A DNA stretch of 64,000 bases, from contig NZ_JAHXDI010000001.1 in assembly GCF_023091865.1 (NCBI RefSeq), positions 496,001 to 560,000 on the forward strand, in the 5' to 3' direction. The translations under genes were made by a program, and so were the position numbers. Shown here piece after piece: positions 18,419-27,114 of the stretch. The notes beneath the pieces are model-generated. The model was not told the origin of the DNA. It saw only the letters and a program-made list of their open reading frames with translations, and made no database searches. This DNA comes from Chromohalobacter moromii. Its GTDB lineage: Bacteria; Pseudomonadota; Gammaproteobacteria; Pseudomonadales; Halomonadaceae. Positions within the stretch are counted from its first letter, which is position 1; the number at the start of each line of letters is the position of its first letter.

Positions 18419-20476
18419 ATGCTCGATATCCTCCTGCCGATCCTGCTCTTTTCCGCCCTTGCGCTGGCGGCGGTCGGTGCCGTGCGGCGCATTCGCCTGT
18501 GGCGTCAGGGGCGGCCATCGCCGGTGCCCGTGCTCCGCGGTCTGGCAGCCGTACCGCGCCGATATCTGGTCGACCTGCACCATGTAGTGGCGCGCGACAA
18601 GGTGATGTCCAATACCCACGTCGCCACCGCCGGTGGCTTCGTCGCCGCGATGGGGCTGGCGATCGTCGTCCATGGCCTGGGCCTCGGCTCTGGCTGGGTT
18701 AGCGGCGTCTTGGGCTGGTTGCTGCTGGCGGCGAGCGCGACGATGTTCGCAGGCAGCCTGTTCGTTGCCCGGCGTCGGCGCGATCCACCGGCGCGCCTGT
18801 CGAAGGGCCCCTGGATGCGTCTGCCCAAGAGTCTGATGGCGTTCTCGCTGGGCATCTTCGTGGTGACCCTGCCGGCGGTGGGCGTGCTGCCCGCCGACGC
18901 TGGTGGTTGGCTGGTCGCACTGGTGCTGGCCGCCGTGGTGACCTGGGGGCTGGCCGAGCTAGTGTTCGGCATGACTTGGGGTGGGCCGATGAAGCATGCC
19001 TTTGCCGGCGCCCTGCATCTGGCCTTTCACCGTCGTCCCGAACGCTTTTCCACGAAAAAAGGGAGCGGGGGCAATCGCTCCACCGGTCTCAAGGCTCTCG
19101 ATCTCGAGGATGACCAGGCCCCGCTGGGTGTGGAAACGCCCAGCGACTTTACCTGGAACCAGTTGCTGGGCTTCGACGCCTGCGTGCAGTGCGGCCGTTG
19201 TGAAGCGGTCTGTCCGGCCTTCGCCGCGGGGCAGCCGCTCAATCCCAAGAAACTGATCCAGGACATGGTGGTGGGCATGGCCGGCGGCAGTGACGCCCAT
19301 TACGCCGGTTCTCCCTACCCGTCACCCGAGCGCGGGGACCAGCCGGTCGGCGAGCATCATGGTACGCCCCATGGGCCGATCGTCGCGCCGGCTTCGACAA
19401 AAGACGGCAAGGCGCTGGTCGACGCCGAGACGCTGTGGTCCTGCACCACCTGCCGTGCCTGCGTCGAAGAGTGCCCGATGATGATCGAACACGTCGATGC
19501 CATCGTCGATATGCGCCGTCATCTGACGCTCGAAGAAGGCGCGACGCCTGGCAAGGGCGCCGAGGTGATCGACAACCTCATCGTCACCGACAATCCGGGC
19601 GGTTTCGATCCCGGTGGGCGGCTCAACTGGGCGGCGGATCTCGAACTGCCGTTGATGGCCGACGTCGAACGCGCCGAGGTGTTGTTGTGGTTGGGCGATG
19701 GCGTCTTCGATATGCGCAATCAGCGCACGCTGCGTGCCCTGGTCAAGGTACTGCGCGCCGCCGGCGTGGATTTCGCGGTGCTCGGCAATGAAGAGCGCGA
19801 CAGTGGCGATGTGGCGCGCCGTCTCGGGGATGAGGCGACCTTCCAGTCGCTGGCGCGGCGCAATATCGCCACACTCGCCCAGTATCGCTTCGACTGTGTC
19901 GTTACCTGCGATCCGCACAGCTTCCACGTGCTCAAGAACGAATACGGTGCCTTCTATCCAGAAGGACAGGCATCTGACTATCCGGTCTGGCATCACAGCA
20001 CCTTCATCAATCAGTTGATCGAGGCGGGTCGGTTGCGACTGGCGCCGGGCCAAGCGGCGCGCGTGACCTACCACGACCCCTGCTATCTGGGCCGCTACAA
20101 CGGTGAATACGAAGCACCGCGCGCGGTGCTGCGCGCCCTTGGCGTGGAGCTGGTCGAGATGCAGCGTTCGGGCTATCGCTCGCGTTGCTGCGGCGGCGGT
20201 GGCGGGGCGCCCGTCACCGACATTCCCGGCAAGCAACGCATCCCCGACATGCGCATGGGGGACGTGCGCGAGACCCAGGCCGAGCAGGTGGTGGTGGGCT
20301 GCCCGCAATGTACGGCCATGTTCGAAGGTGTCGTTCCGCCAGCGGGCGACGAAGAGGTTGCAGTCAAGGACATTGCCGAGATGGTCGCCGCTGCGCTGGA
20401 TACCACGCCGGTGTCGACATCATCTACGCCGCGTGATGCCTCGACCGCGCAGGCCACCGAGGAGGTCATGTCATGA
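18419..20476 (+). CDS. dgcB: Dimethylglycine demethylase subunit DgcB (membrane Fe-S protein)
   Basis: Electron-transfer partner of DgcA. 685 residues. The N-terminal part (about 1-200) has five or six hydrophobic segments anchoring it in the inner membrane. Two ferredoxin-type Cys motifs follow, FDACVQCGRCEAVCPAF (about 257-273) and SCTTCRACVEECPM (about 340-353), each with the CxxCxxCxxxCP spacing of [4Fe-4S] clusters. The C-terminal heterodisulfide-reductase-like CCG domain has HDPCYLGRY and SRCCGGGGGAP. This resembles GlpC/HdrD-type or ETF-linked quinone reductases, so a route ETF to DgcB to quinone, or DgcA to DgcB to quinone, is plausible. Stop overlaps the next start (ATGA), indicating translational coupling. 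Confidence 0.92.
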   Translation: MLDILLPILLFSALALAAVGAVRRIRLWRQGRPSPVPVLRGLAAVPRRYLVDLHHVVARDKVMSNTHVATAGGFVAAMGLAIVVHGLGLGSGWVSGVLGWLLLAASATMFAGSLFVARRRRDPPARLSKGPWMRLPKSLMAFSLGIFVVTLPAVGVLPADAGGWLVALVLAAVVTWGLAELVFGMTWGGPMKHAFAGALHLAFHRRPERFSTKKGSGGNRSTGLKALDLEDDQAPLGVETPSDFTWNQLLGFDACVQCGRCEAVCPAFAAGQPLNPKKLIQDMVVGMAGGSDAHYAGSPYPSPERGDQPVGEHHGTPHGPIVAPASTKDGKALVDAETLWSCTTCRACVEECPMMIEHVDAIVDMRRHLTLEEGATPGKGAEVIDNLIVTDNPGGFDPGGRLNWAADLELPLMADVERAEVLLWLGDGVFDMRNQRTLRALVKVLRAAGVDFAVLGNEERDSGDVARRLGDEATFQSLARRNIATLAQYRFDCVVTCDPHSFHVLKNEYGAFYPEGQASDYPVWHHSTFINQLIEAGRLRLAPGQAARVTYHDPCYLGRYNGEYEAPRAVLRALGVELVEMQRSGYRSRCCGGGGGAPVTDIPGKQRIPDMRMGDVRETQAEQVVVGCPQCTAMFEGVVPPAGDEEVAVKDIAEMVAAALDTTPVSTSSTPRDASTAQATEEVMS

Positions 20477-21741
20477 GCGATCTACCGCGTCGCGATCCCC
20501 GCCAGGAGTGGATCGCCCGCAATCGTCTGCATCCGCGCCATGCTGAAGTTCTCCAGGAGATGGGCCGGGGCGCGGCCAGTGAATGGTGGGGCCCCGGCGG
20601 TCTCGTACGCAGGAATCCGCACGCAGTGGGATTCGTCGGCCCCAATGGCGTGAAGCGTATCGACCGCAGCGGTACGCAGCAGGGCGCGTGTGGCGGCGGC
20701 ACGGCGACACCGATTGCCGAGCGCAAACCATTGGTCGAGATCGACGCACCCGCCTTCATGATTGCAGTGGTGCCGGATATGGCCGGCGGTCGCCTGAGCG
20801 GACATGACCGGGATCTATTCGGCCTGGCGCGCCAGCTCGCCGATGCCGATCCTGCGGCGCGAGGCGCGGTGGTGGCCGTGATTTTCGGTCCCCATAAGGA
20901 AGCGGACGTCGGTGAAGCGGGCATCGACCGCCTGCTGCATCTCGATTCACCGGAGGTTGCGGGCTATGCCCCCGAGGCACGCTTGGGAGCGCTGATCATG
21001 GCCGAGGAAACCTGGTCACCACGCCATTGGCTGCTGCCGGACTCCAAGCTGGGCGGCGGCGAGCTGGGACGGCGTTTGGCGGTGCGTCTCGGCGAGCGAC
21101 CGGCGACGGGGGTTTGGCAGGTCGAAGCAGATGCCGAGGCGGCCACGGGGTGGCATTGCACAGCGCGGGGTGCGGCGGGGTCGCTCGACATTCGGCGCCC
21201 ATTGCCGCGAATCGCCCTGGCCTTGGCCGAATGTGCCGAGCCGGTCAGCGAAACGCGTCACGCCGCTGTCGAACTGGCCCTGCCACAGCCATTGCCGTCG
21301 ACCTTGTCGCGCATTCAGGATCTCGGTCAGGTGAGTGTCGACCCGTCAGGCGTGGCCCTGTCCGAGGCGGAGTTCATTCTCTCCGCCGGCAATGGCGTCA
21401 AGGATTGGCAAGGCTTCCATCATGCCGCCGAAGTATTGGGGGCCACTGAGGGGGCCTCACGCGTGGCGGTGGATGATGGTTTCATGGCCCGTGACCGTCA
21501 GGTGGGGGCCACCGGCACCTGGGTGACGGCAAGGGTCTATGTGGCCGTGGGCATCAGCGGCGCCATTCAGCATCTGCAGGGTATTCAAACCTGCGACAAG
21601 GTGGTGGCGATCAACATGGATCCCGGTTGCGACATGATCAAGCGTGCCGATCTCGCAGTGATCGGAGACTCGACGCAAATACTCGAGGCGTTGGTCACCC
21701 TGGTGGCACAGGCACGAGAGGAGAAACGCGATGCAGCCTGA
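20473..21741 (+). CDS. Electron transfer flavoprotein alpha-subunit-like protein of the dgc operon
   Basis: A 422-residue EtfA-type protein, longer than typical EtfA (about 310) because of an N-terminal extension (about residues 1-90) seen in the version linked to dgcAB. The C-terminal FAD domain is clear: ILSAGNGVKDWQGFHHAAEV, then RQVGATGTWVTARVYVAVGISGAIQHLQG, then INMDPGCDMIKRADLAVIGD. It overlaps dgcB by four bases and the following gene by eleven. It is probably a dedicated carrier accepting electrons from dimethylglycine demethylase. It may instead be a stable DgcAB subunit. Confidence 0.88.
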   Translation: MSDLPRRDPRQEWIARNRLHPRHAEVLQEMGRGAASEWWGPGGLVRRNPHAVGFVGPNGVKRIDRSGTQQGACGGGTATPIAERKPLVEIDAPAFMIAVVPDMAGGRLSGHDRDLFGLARQLADADPAARGAVVAVIFGPHKEADVGEAGIDRLLHLDSPEVAGYAPEARLGALIMAEETWSPRHWLLPDSKLGGGELGRRLAVRLGERPATGVWQVEADAEAATGWHCTARGAAGSLDIRRPLPRIALALAECAEPVSETRHAAVELALPQPLPSTLSRIQDLGQVSVDPSGVALSEAEFILSAGNGVKDWQGFHHAAEVLGATEGASRVAVDDGFMARDRQVGATGTWVTARVYVAVGISGAIQHLQGIQTCDKVVAINMDPGCDMIKRADLAVIGDSTQILEALVTLVAQAREEKRDAA

Positions 21742-22534
21742 ATCCGCCATGACGCCAGGACTCGAAGTGACGGTGCTGGTCTCCGTCGGCCGCCATCCGC
21801 TGACGGGGAGAGCTCGGCGTGCCGACCAGGATGCCCGGGGTGTGGAGCTGGCGCGCTCCTTGGCGGATGCCCAGGTGCGTCTGCTGCATGCCGGCATGCG
21901 CGATGAAAGCAGCGAAGCGGCATTGCGCGGCTATCTGGGCATGGGCTTCACCGAATTATCGTTACTCGAGCAGTCCGAGGGCGCCGATGTATTGCCCGCG
22001 CTCGCCGAAGCCCTGGATGCGGCGTCGCCGCACTTAGTGATTACCGGTGAGCGTGCCGAACGGGGCGAAGGATCGGGCCTGTTGCCCTATCTGCTCGCCG
22101 AACGCCTTGGCTGGCCTCTGGTGAGTGGTCTGGCGGCGGTGGAAAGCGTCGAGGATGGCGTGGCGACCTTGCTACAGGCCCTGCCGCGGGGGCAGCGGCG
22201 GCGACTCAAGGTCCGTCTGCCGGTCATCGTCACCGTCGACGATGCGGCCCCTGCGCCGCGTCAGAGCGCCTACGGGCCGGCGCGGCGCGGCGCGTTCGAA
22301 GCGACGGCAGGGCCGGTGAGCGCTGACGATGAATGGGCCTCTTGGCACGTGCAACCCGCGCGCCCGCGTCCCAAGCGCTTAAAGATCGTCAAGGCCGCCT
22401 CGGCGCGGGACCGTTTCAAGGCCGCCGCCGCCAAGGCCGAAGGCGGCAGTGGGCAGGTACTGACGGATGTGACCCCGACGCAAGGCGCCGAGGCGATCCT
22501 GACGTTACTGCGTGAAGAAGACGTCCTGCGTTAA
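21731..22534 (+). CDS. Electron transfer flavoprotein beta-subunit-like protein
   Basis: A 267-residue divergent EtfB-like protein: VTVLVSVGRHPLTG at the N terminus, a central SPHLVITGERAERGEGSGLLPYLLAERLGWPLVSG segment equal to the EtfB nucleotide-binding core, and KVRLPVIVTVDDAAPAPR near residue 165. The C-terminal ~80 residues are basic and Ala-rich, unlike standard EtfB. It overlaps etfA by 11 bases and is the last gene of the run M19-DUF5943-dgcA-dgcB-etfA-etfB. The likely partner is the preceding gene. Fold assignment is good; cofactor content (FAD and AMP) is inferred from the family. Confidence 0.83.
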   Translation: MQPESAMTPGLEVTVLVSVGRHPLTGRARRADQDARGVELARSLADAQVRLLHAGMRDESSEAALRGYLGMGFTELSLLEQSEGADVLPALAEALDAASPHLVITGERAERGEGSGLLPYLLAERLGWPLVSGLAAVESVEDGVATLLQALPRGQRRRLKVRLPVIVTVDDAAPAPRQSAYGPARRGAFEATAGPVSADDEWASWHVQPARPRPKRLKIVKAASARDRFKAAAAKAEGGSGQVLTDVTPTQGAEAILTLLREEDVLR

Positions 22535-22591
22535 GGCACGATGTAAACGCCGGGCCAAGACCAGCCATGTGCTATGGCATTAGTTCTTGTT

Positions 22592-23758
22592 TTAAGCAGC
22601 ATGGTCATGCTCGGGCAGGCCGCTGGCGAGAAAAATGCTGATCACACCGCCACCCAGGGCGATCCACAGCGGTGCGGCGGGCGCCCAAAGCGCGGCGACC
22701 GGTCCCAGCAGCATCACGCCGAGGGCCGCCAGCGCGTTGGCCAGGCCCAGCGCCATGCCCGACCCCAGTGAGCGGTTTTCGGGCAGGATGTCCTGGGCGA
22801 TGAGGATGCCCAGCGGCAAGGTCGCGAACAGGCTGATGCCCAACACGCCGAGTATGATCCATAGCCAGATGCCTTCGGCCAACAGGAAAGCCGCCAGCAT
22901 GATGACCGAGATGCTCATGGCGACGATCAACACCGGACGGCGGCCGAAACGATCGGAGAGCCGTCCGCCTCCCAGATTGCCGATCACGCCGACGACCAGC
23001 AGAACGGTGATGAAGCTGGCGCCGGTGGTCAGATCGCCCCCGCCTTGGGCCCACATCAGCGGTACATAGGTCACCACCGAGAGGATCATTAGCGAACGCA
23101 GGGCTGAAAAGGTCACCAACCGCGATAGCGGACCGGCATGCAGACGCCAGGCAATGGGTGTGGCATCCGCGGCGCGTGGCGGCAGACGCGGCGCCCAGTG
23201 CAGCATGAACGGCAGCGTAGCGAGCGCGGGCAATGCGAGTAGCCATAGGTAGCCCAGTCCCCATTGCACCACCACCCAGCTCGCCAGGGCTGGCCATACA
23301 CCGCGCCCCACCTCACCGCCGACCATGAAGATCGACATCGCGGTCCCAGGGCGCTCGCCACCCAGACGACGAATGCCGGCCAGCGCCTGGGGATGGAAGA
23401 AGGCGTTGGAGATCCCGATCAGCATCAGGATGCCGAGCAAGGGCCAGAAGCCGGAGGCGAAGCCTATCAGGGCGCCGCCCAGCGACGAACCGGCGAGCCC
23501 CAGGGCGACCATGACGCGGCCACCGACCCGGTCGGCGAAAATCCCCACCAGCGGTTGCAGTGCCTGGCCCATCAGCAAGGCCGCCATGATCGTACCCGCC
23601 AGCGCCACCGATAGATTGAGCGAGATCAGAATCGCCGGCAGCACGCCCGGCAGGTAATTGGCGGCGCCGTCGTTGAGAAAGTGCGCCCAGCTCATGCCGG
23701 TCAGGCGAGCGGGGTAGGACGGGGAACGAGACGAGGCGGTGGCGGTCGAGGCCTCCAT
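22592..23758 (-). CDS. MFS transporter, fosmidomycin-resistance (Fsr)-like
   Basis: A 388-residue, 12-helix major facilitator. Motifs seen: GMSWAHFLNDGAANYLPGVLPAI at the N terminus (Fsr-like HxxxD in helix 1), the motif-A type loop GIFADRVGGRVMV after helix 2, and GGRLSDRFGRRPVLIV in the second half. Start ATG 23758 has GGAG upstream; the frame runs back to 23854 without a start signal. It is convergent with the dgc/etf operon and divergent from fdhA. The substrate is unknown; a role in exporting a toxic intermediate or an unrelated drug efflux function are both possible. Confidence 0.86.
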   Translation of the reverse strand: MEASTATASSRSPSYPARLTGMSWAHFLNDGAANYLPGVLPAILISLNLSVALAGTIMAALLMGQALQPLVGIFADRVGGRVMVALGLAGSSLGGALIGFASGFWPLLGILMLIGISNAFFHPQALAGIRRLGGERPGTAMSIFMVGGEVGRGVWPALASWVVVQWGLGYLWLLALPALATLPFMLHWAPRLPPRAADATPIAWRLHAGPLSRLVTFSALRSLMILSVVTYVPLMWAQGGGDLTTGASFITVLLVVGVIGNLGGGRLSDRFGRRPVLIVAMSISVIMLAAFLLAEGIWLWIILGVLGISLFATLPLGILIAQDILPENRSLGSGMALGLANALAALGVMLLGPVAALWAPAAPLWIALGGGVISIFLASGLPEHDHAA

Positions 23759-23840
23759 GGTGAGCTCCGGTGACGAGTGGGCGGTGGATACGCTTCTCGG
23801 GGTAGGGCGTATTTCGATCATTGCTTGAATAGCACGCCCC

Positions 23841-23896
23841 CGCAGCCGGAACAAGTCGCGCTTATGATAAGGCGGCGCACAATAAGCGGGGCTGCG
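23841..23896. promoter_or_regulatory. Nested inverted repeats upstream of fdhA
   Basis: Outer arms CGCAGCC (23841-23847) and GGCTGCG (23890-23896), inner arms CGCTTAT (23859-23865) and ATAAGCG (23882-23888). They are nested and nearly concentric within 56 bases of the MFS/fdhA divergent region. A regulator site or mRNA leader structure is likely. Confidence 0.45.
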
Positions 23897-23978
23897 ATTG
23901 GCACGGCAATGTCTCTTTTGAGCATGGCGATGACTCGCTGGGAACAGTACGCGCCAGCAAGAGGGCTATGGTCGAAGA

Positions 23979-23994
23979 GTGGCGTTGACGCCAC
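23979..23994. promoter_or_regulatory. 16-base palindrome just upstream of fdhA
   Basis: GTGGCG-TTGA-CGCCAC, 36 bases before the fdhA start codon. A candidate operator or leader hairpin. Confidence 0.4.
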
Positions 23995-24029
23995 GACGCC
24001 TCTCACCACGAAACCAAAGGACAATAGCC

Positions 24030-25223
24030 ATGAGTGCAGCCAACCGCGGCGTGATCTACATGGGCGCCGGCCATGTCGAGGTCCAATCGATCCCTTTTCC
24101 CGAGCTGGCGCTAGGCAATCGCAAATGCGAGCACGGCGTGATTCTCAAGGTCATCACCACCAACATCTGTGGCAGCGACCAGCACATGGTGCGCGGCCGC
24201 ACCACAGCGCCGAGCGGCATGGTACTCGGGCATGAAATCACCGGCGAAGTCGTCGAGTGCGGACGCGACGTCGAGTTCATCGGCGTTGGCGATGTCGTCT
24301 CGGTGCCCTTCAACATCGCTTGCGGGCGTTGCCGCAACTGCAAGGAAGGCCAGACCGGCATCTGTCTCAACGTCAACCCCGCGCGTCCGGGCGCCGCGTA
24401 TGGCTATGTCGACATGGGCGGCTGGGTCGGTGGCCAGACCGAGTACGTCATGGTGCCCTATGCGGACTTCAATCTGTTGAAGTTTCCCGACCGCGATATC
24501 GCCATGGACAAGATCCGCGATTTGACGTTGCTCTCCGACATCTTTCCCACCGGCTTCCACGGCTGTGCTACCGCCGGTGTCGGCCCCGGCAGCACCGTCT
24601 ACATCGCTGGGGCAGGACCGGTCGGGCTGGCCGCGGCGGTCTCCGCCCAGTTGCTGGGCGCCGCCTGCGTCATCGTCGGCGACATGAACCCGCAGCGTCT
24701 CGATCAGGCCAAAAGCTTCGGCTGCGAAACCCTGGATCTGCGCCAAGATACGCCCATGCCCGACATGCTGGAGCCGATCCTCGGCGAACGCGAGGTGGAC
24801 AGCGCCGTGGATGCGGTGGGCTTCGAGGCGCGTTGTCATGGGCACAACCATGCGCACGAGCAACCCGCCACGGTGCTCAATGCCTGCATGGACATCACCC
24901 GGGCCGGTGGTCAGATCGGAATTCCGGGGTTGTACGTCACCGAAGACCCCGGTGCCGAGAGCCAGGAAGCCCAGCATGGCAATCTCTCGATGCGCCTCGG
25001 GCAGGGTTGGGCCAAGTCTCATTCCTTCCATACCGGGCAGTGTCCGGTGATGAAGTATCACCGGCAGCTGATGCAGGCGATCCTGTTCGACAAGGTGAGC
25101 ATCGCCGACGCGGTCAATGTCGAAGTCATCTCCCTGGACGAAGCGCCGCGCGGGTATGCGGACTTCGACGGCGGCGTGGCCAAGAAGTTCGTCATCGATC
25201 CGCACGGCAGCGTGGCCGCTTGA
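24030..25223 (+). CDS. fdhA: Glutathione-independent formaldehyde dehydrogenase
   Basis: NAD-dependent zinc enzyme oxidising formaldehyde to formate without glutathione (the P. putida FdhA type). 397 residues, the usual length. Catalytic zinc motifs NICGSDQHMVRGR and GHEITGEV; structural zinc loop CGRCRNCKEGQTGIC (about 98-112); Rossmann motif IAGAGPVGLAAAVSAQ near 193; and the long family-specific insertion RCHGHNHAHEQPATVLN. Start ATG 24030 has AAAGGA eight bases upstream; the frame to 23979 overlaps a palindrome and lacks a ribosome site. It is second to adhC-fghA in formaldehyde disposal and is directly followed by formate dehydrogenase genes, giving formaldehyde to CO2 in one cassette. 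Confidence 0.95.
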   Translation: MSAANRGVIYMGAGHVEVQSIPFPELALGNRKCEHGVILKVITTNICGSDQHMVRGRTTAPSGMVLGHEITGEVVECGRDVEFIGVGDVVSVPFNIACGRCRNCKEGQTGICLNVNPARPGAAYGYVDMGGWVGGQTEYVMVPYADFNLLKFPDRDIAMDKIRDLTLLSDIFPTGFHGCATAGVGPGSTVYIAGAGPVGLAAAVSAQLLGAACVIVGDMNPQRLDQAKSFGCETLDLRQDTPMPDMLEPILGEREVDSAVDAVGFEARCHGHNHAHEQPATVLNACMDITRAGGQIGIPGLYVTEDPGAESQEAQHGNLSMRLGQGWAKSHSFHTGQCPVMKYHRQLMQAILFDKVSIADAVNVEVISLDEAPRGYADFDGGVAKKFVIDPHGSVAA

Positions 25224-25234
25224 GCGGTGTGAAT

Positions 25235-25257
25235 GGCCCCGGCACGAGACCGGGGCT
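25235..25257 (+). other. GC hairpin after fdhA
   Basis: GGCCCCGG / CCGGGGCT stem (8 bp with a terminal wobble), CACGAGA loop and no T tract. It may attenuate or protect the message between fdhA and the formate dehydrogenase genes. Confidence 0.45.
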
Positions 25258-25383
25258 AACCTGCAATCAGCCGCCTGTCTTAGAACAGGAGGGTCGATAT
25301 CCGGGGAGCCGTTGTCCATAGCGGTGCGTTACGCCGGACAGCGCATTCCCGGGCAAGTGCCTACCGATAACAACGAGCACGCC

Positions 25384-27102
25384 ATGACCGTCGAGACTCT
25401 CACTCCCAAGCGTCGCTTCCGCGGCAAGCTGCGCGGGCGCGACCTGCCCCCCGTTGCCCTGGCGGCGCTTCGCCAACTCCTCGGTGATGAACGCGAGGAC
25501 GGTGAACGGCGACGCCGCGATCTCCTGATCGAGCATCTACATACCCTCCAGGATGCCCATGGATATCTATCGTTGGTGACGCTCCGAGCGCTGGCCGCCT
25601 ACATGAATCTGCCCATGGCCGCGGTCTACGAGACGGCGACCTTTTACGCTCACTTCGATGTGGTCCATGACGATCAGTCGCCACCGCCCGAGGTGACGGT
25701 CCGGGTCTGCGATTCTCTTTCCTGCCGGCTGGCCGGTGCCGAGGCGCTCAAGGCAAAGCTGGCGGCCGGCGTCGATCCGGAAGCGGTCCGGGTGGTGCGA
25801 GCTCCTTGTATGGGGCGCTGCGACACCGCGCCGGTGGTGGAAGTGGGGCATCATCACGTGCGCTTCGCCACTCATGAAGGGGTGGCCTCGGTGATCGATA
25901 CCGGTCATTACCATCCCGAGGCGATTCTCTGGCAGCGGCTGGTGGATTATCGCGCCGAGGGCGGCTATGCATTGCTCGCCGACTGCCACGCGGGGCGCGT
26001 CACGGTCGAGGCGTTGATGCAGGCGCTGGAAACAGCCAATCTGCGCGGCCTGGGCGGCGCCGGCTTCCCCACCTTCAAGAAATGGACCTTCGTGCGCCAG
26101 GAAGCGGGGCCGCGCTACTGTGCCATCAACGCCGACGAAGGCGAACCCGGCACCTTCAAGGACCGCGTCTATCTGGAACGCTCGCCGCACCGCTTCCTCG
26201 AGGGCGCCCTGGTCAGTGCCTGGGCGGTGGAAGCCGAGGCGCTCTACATTTACCTGCGCGACGAGTATCCGGGCCTGCACCGCGTATTGCGCGAGGCGAT
26301 CGCCGAGCTCGAGGACGAGGGCCTGGTGGTGCCGGACTATATCGTGCTGCGGCGCGGTGCCGGTGCCTATATCTGCGGCGAGGAGTCGGCGATGATCGAG
26401 TCGCTGGAGGGCAAGCCCGGCAAGCCTCGCCATCGGCCGCCCTTCGTCGCCCAGAGAGGGTTGTTCGATCGTCCCACGCTGGTCAACAACGTGGAAACCG
26501 ACTACTGGATCCCGCTGATCTGGCAGCGCGGTGCCGAGGCCTTCGCGCGCCAGGGCCGCCACGGTCGGGTGGGGCTGCGCAGCTTCTCGGTCTCCGGCCG
26601 GGTCAAGCACCCCGGCGTGCACTTGGCTCCGGCGGGCATCACCCTCGAGGAGTTGATCGAGGAATATTGCGGCGGCATGGCCGAGGGGCATCGCCTTGTT
26701 GCCTACCTGCCCGGCGGCGCCTCGGGCGGCATCCTGCCGGCGTCCAAGGCGAACGTGCCGCTGGACTTCGACACCCTGCAGGCGTACGGCTGCTTCATCG
26801 GCTCGGCGGCGGTGATCGTGCTGTCCGACCAGGACGATCTGCGTGCCGTCGCCACCAATCTGCTGGCCTTCTTCGCCGACGAGTCCTGCGGTCAGTGTAC
26901 CCCTTGTCGGGTGGGCACCGAGAAGATGCTGACCCTGCTCGAGGGCGACGAATGGGATGCCGCGACCCTGACGCGCCTCTCGCAGGTGATGATGGATGCC
27001 TCCATCTGCGGCCTCGGGCAGGCAGCGCCCAATCCGGTGCTGGGGCTGCTCAAGGACTTCCGCGGTGAACTCGCCGCCCAGAACGTGATCGTCAAGGGAT
27101 AA
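25384..27102 (+). CDS. fdsB: NAD-dependent formate dehydrogenase, fused gamma-beta (NuoE-NuoF-like) subunit
   Basis: The NAD-reducing arm of a soluble formate dehydrogenase. In 572 residues two complex-I modules are fused. The NuoE/FdsG-like part (about 1-165) has a helical start and [2Fe-2S] ligands in VCDSLSC and PCMGRC. The NuoF/FdsB-like part (about 200-572) has LRGLGGAGFPTFKKW and CAINADEGEPGTFKDR for NADH and FMN, GAGAYICGEESAMIESLEG, and SCGQCTPCRVGTEKM plus a later Cys for [4Fe-4S]. In many Fds systems these are two genes. Start ATG 25384 is chosen because upstream frame coding lies inside fdhA; the ribosome site is weak. The next gene follows after 12 bases. Confidence 0.9.
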   Translation: MTVETLTPKRRFRGKLRGRDLPPVALAALRQLLGDEREDGERRRRDLLIEHLHTLQDAHGYLSLVTLRALAAYMNLPMAAVYETATFYAHFDVVHDDQSPPPEVTVRVCDSLSCRLAGAEALKAKLAAGVDPEAVRVVRAPCMGRCDTAPVVEVGHHHVRFATHEGVASVIDTGHYHPEAILWQRLVDYRAEGGYALLADCHAGRVTVEALMQALETANLRGLGGAGFPTFKKWTFVRQEAGPRYCAINADEGEPGTFKDRVYLERSPHRFLEGALVSAWAVEAEALYIYLRDEYPGLHRVLREAIAELEDEGLVVPDYIVLRRGAGAYICGEESAMIESLEGKPGKPRHRPPFVAQRGLFDRPTLVNNVETDYWIPLIWQRGAEAFARQGRHGRVGLRSFSVSGRVKHPGVHLAPAGITLEELIEEYCGGMAEGHRLVAYLPGGASGGILPASKANVPLDFDTLQAYGCFIGSAAVIVLSDQDDLRAVATNLLAFFADESCGQCTPCRVGTEKMLTLLEGDEWDAATLTRLSQVMMDASICGLGQAAPNPVLGLLKDFRGELAAQNVIVKG

Positions 27103-27114
27103 GGGAGACATGGC

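Noticed and set aside
24257-25321. A 354-codon plus-strand frame overlapping fdhA
   Set aside because: Arg-rich out-of-frame reading of fdhA without any domain pattern or ribosome site.
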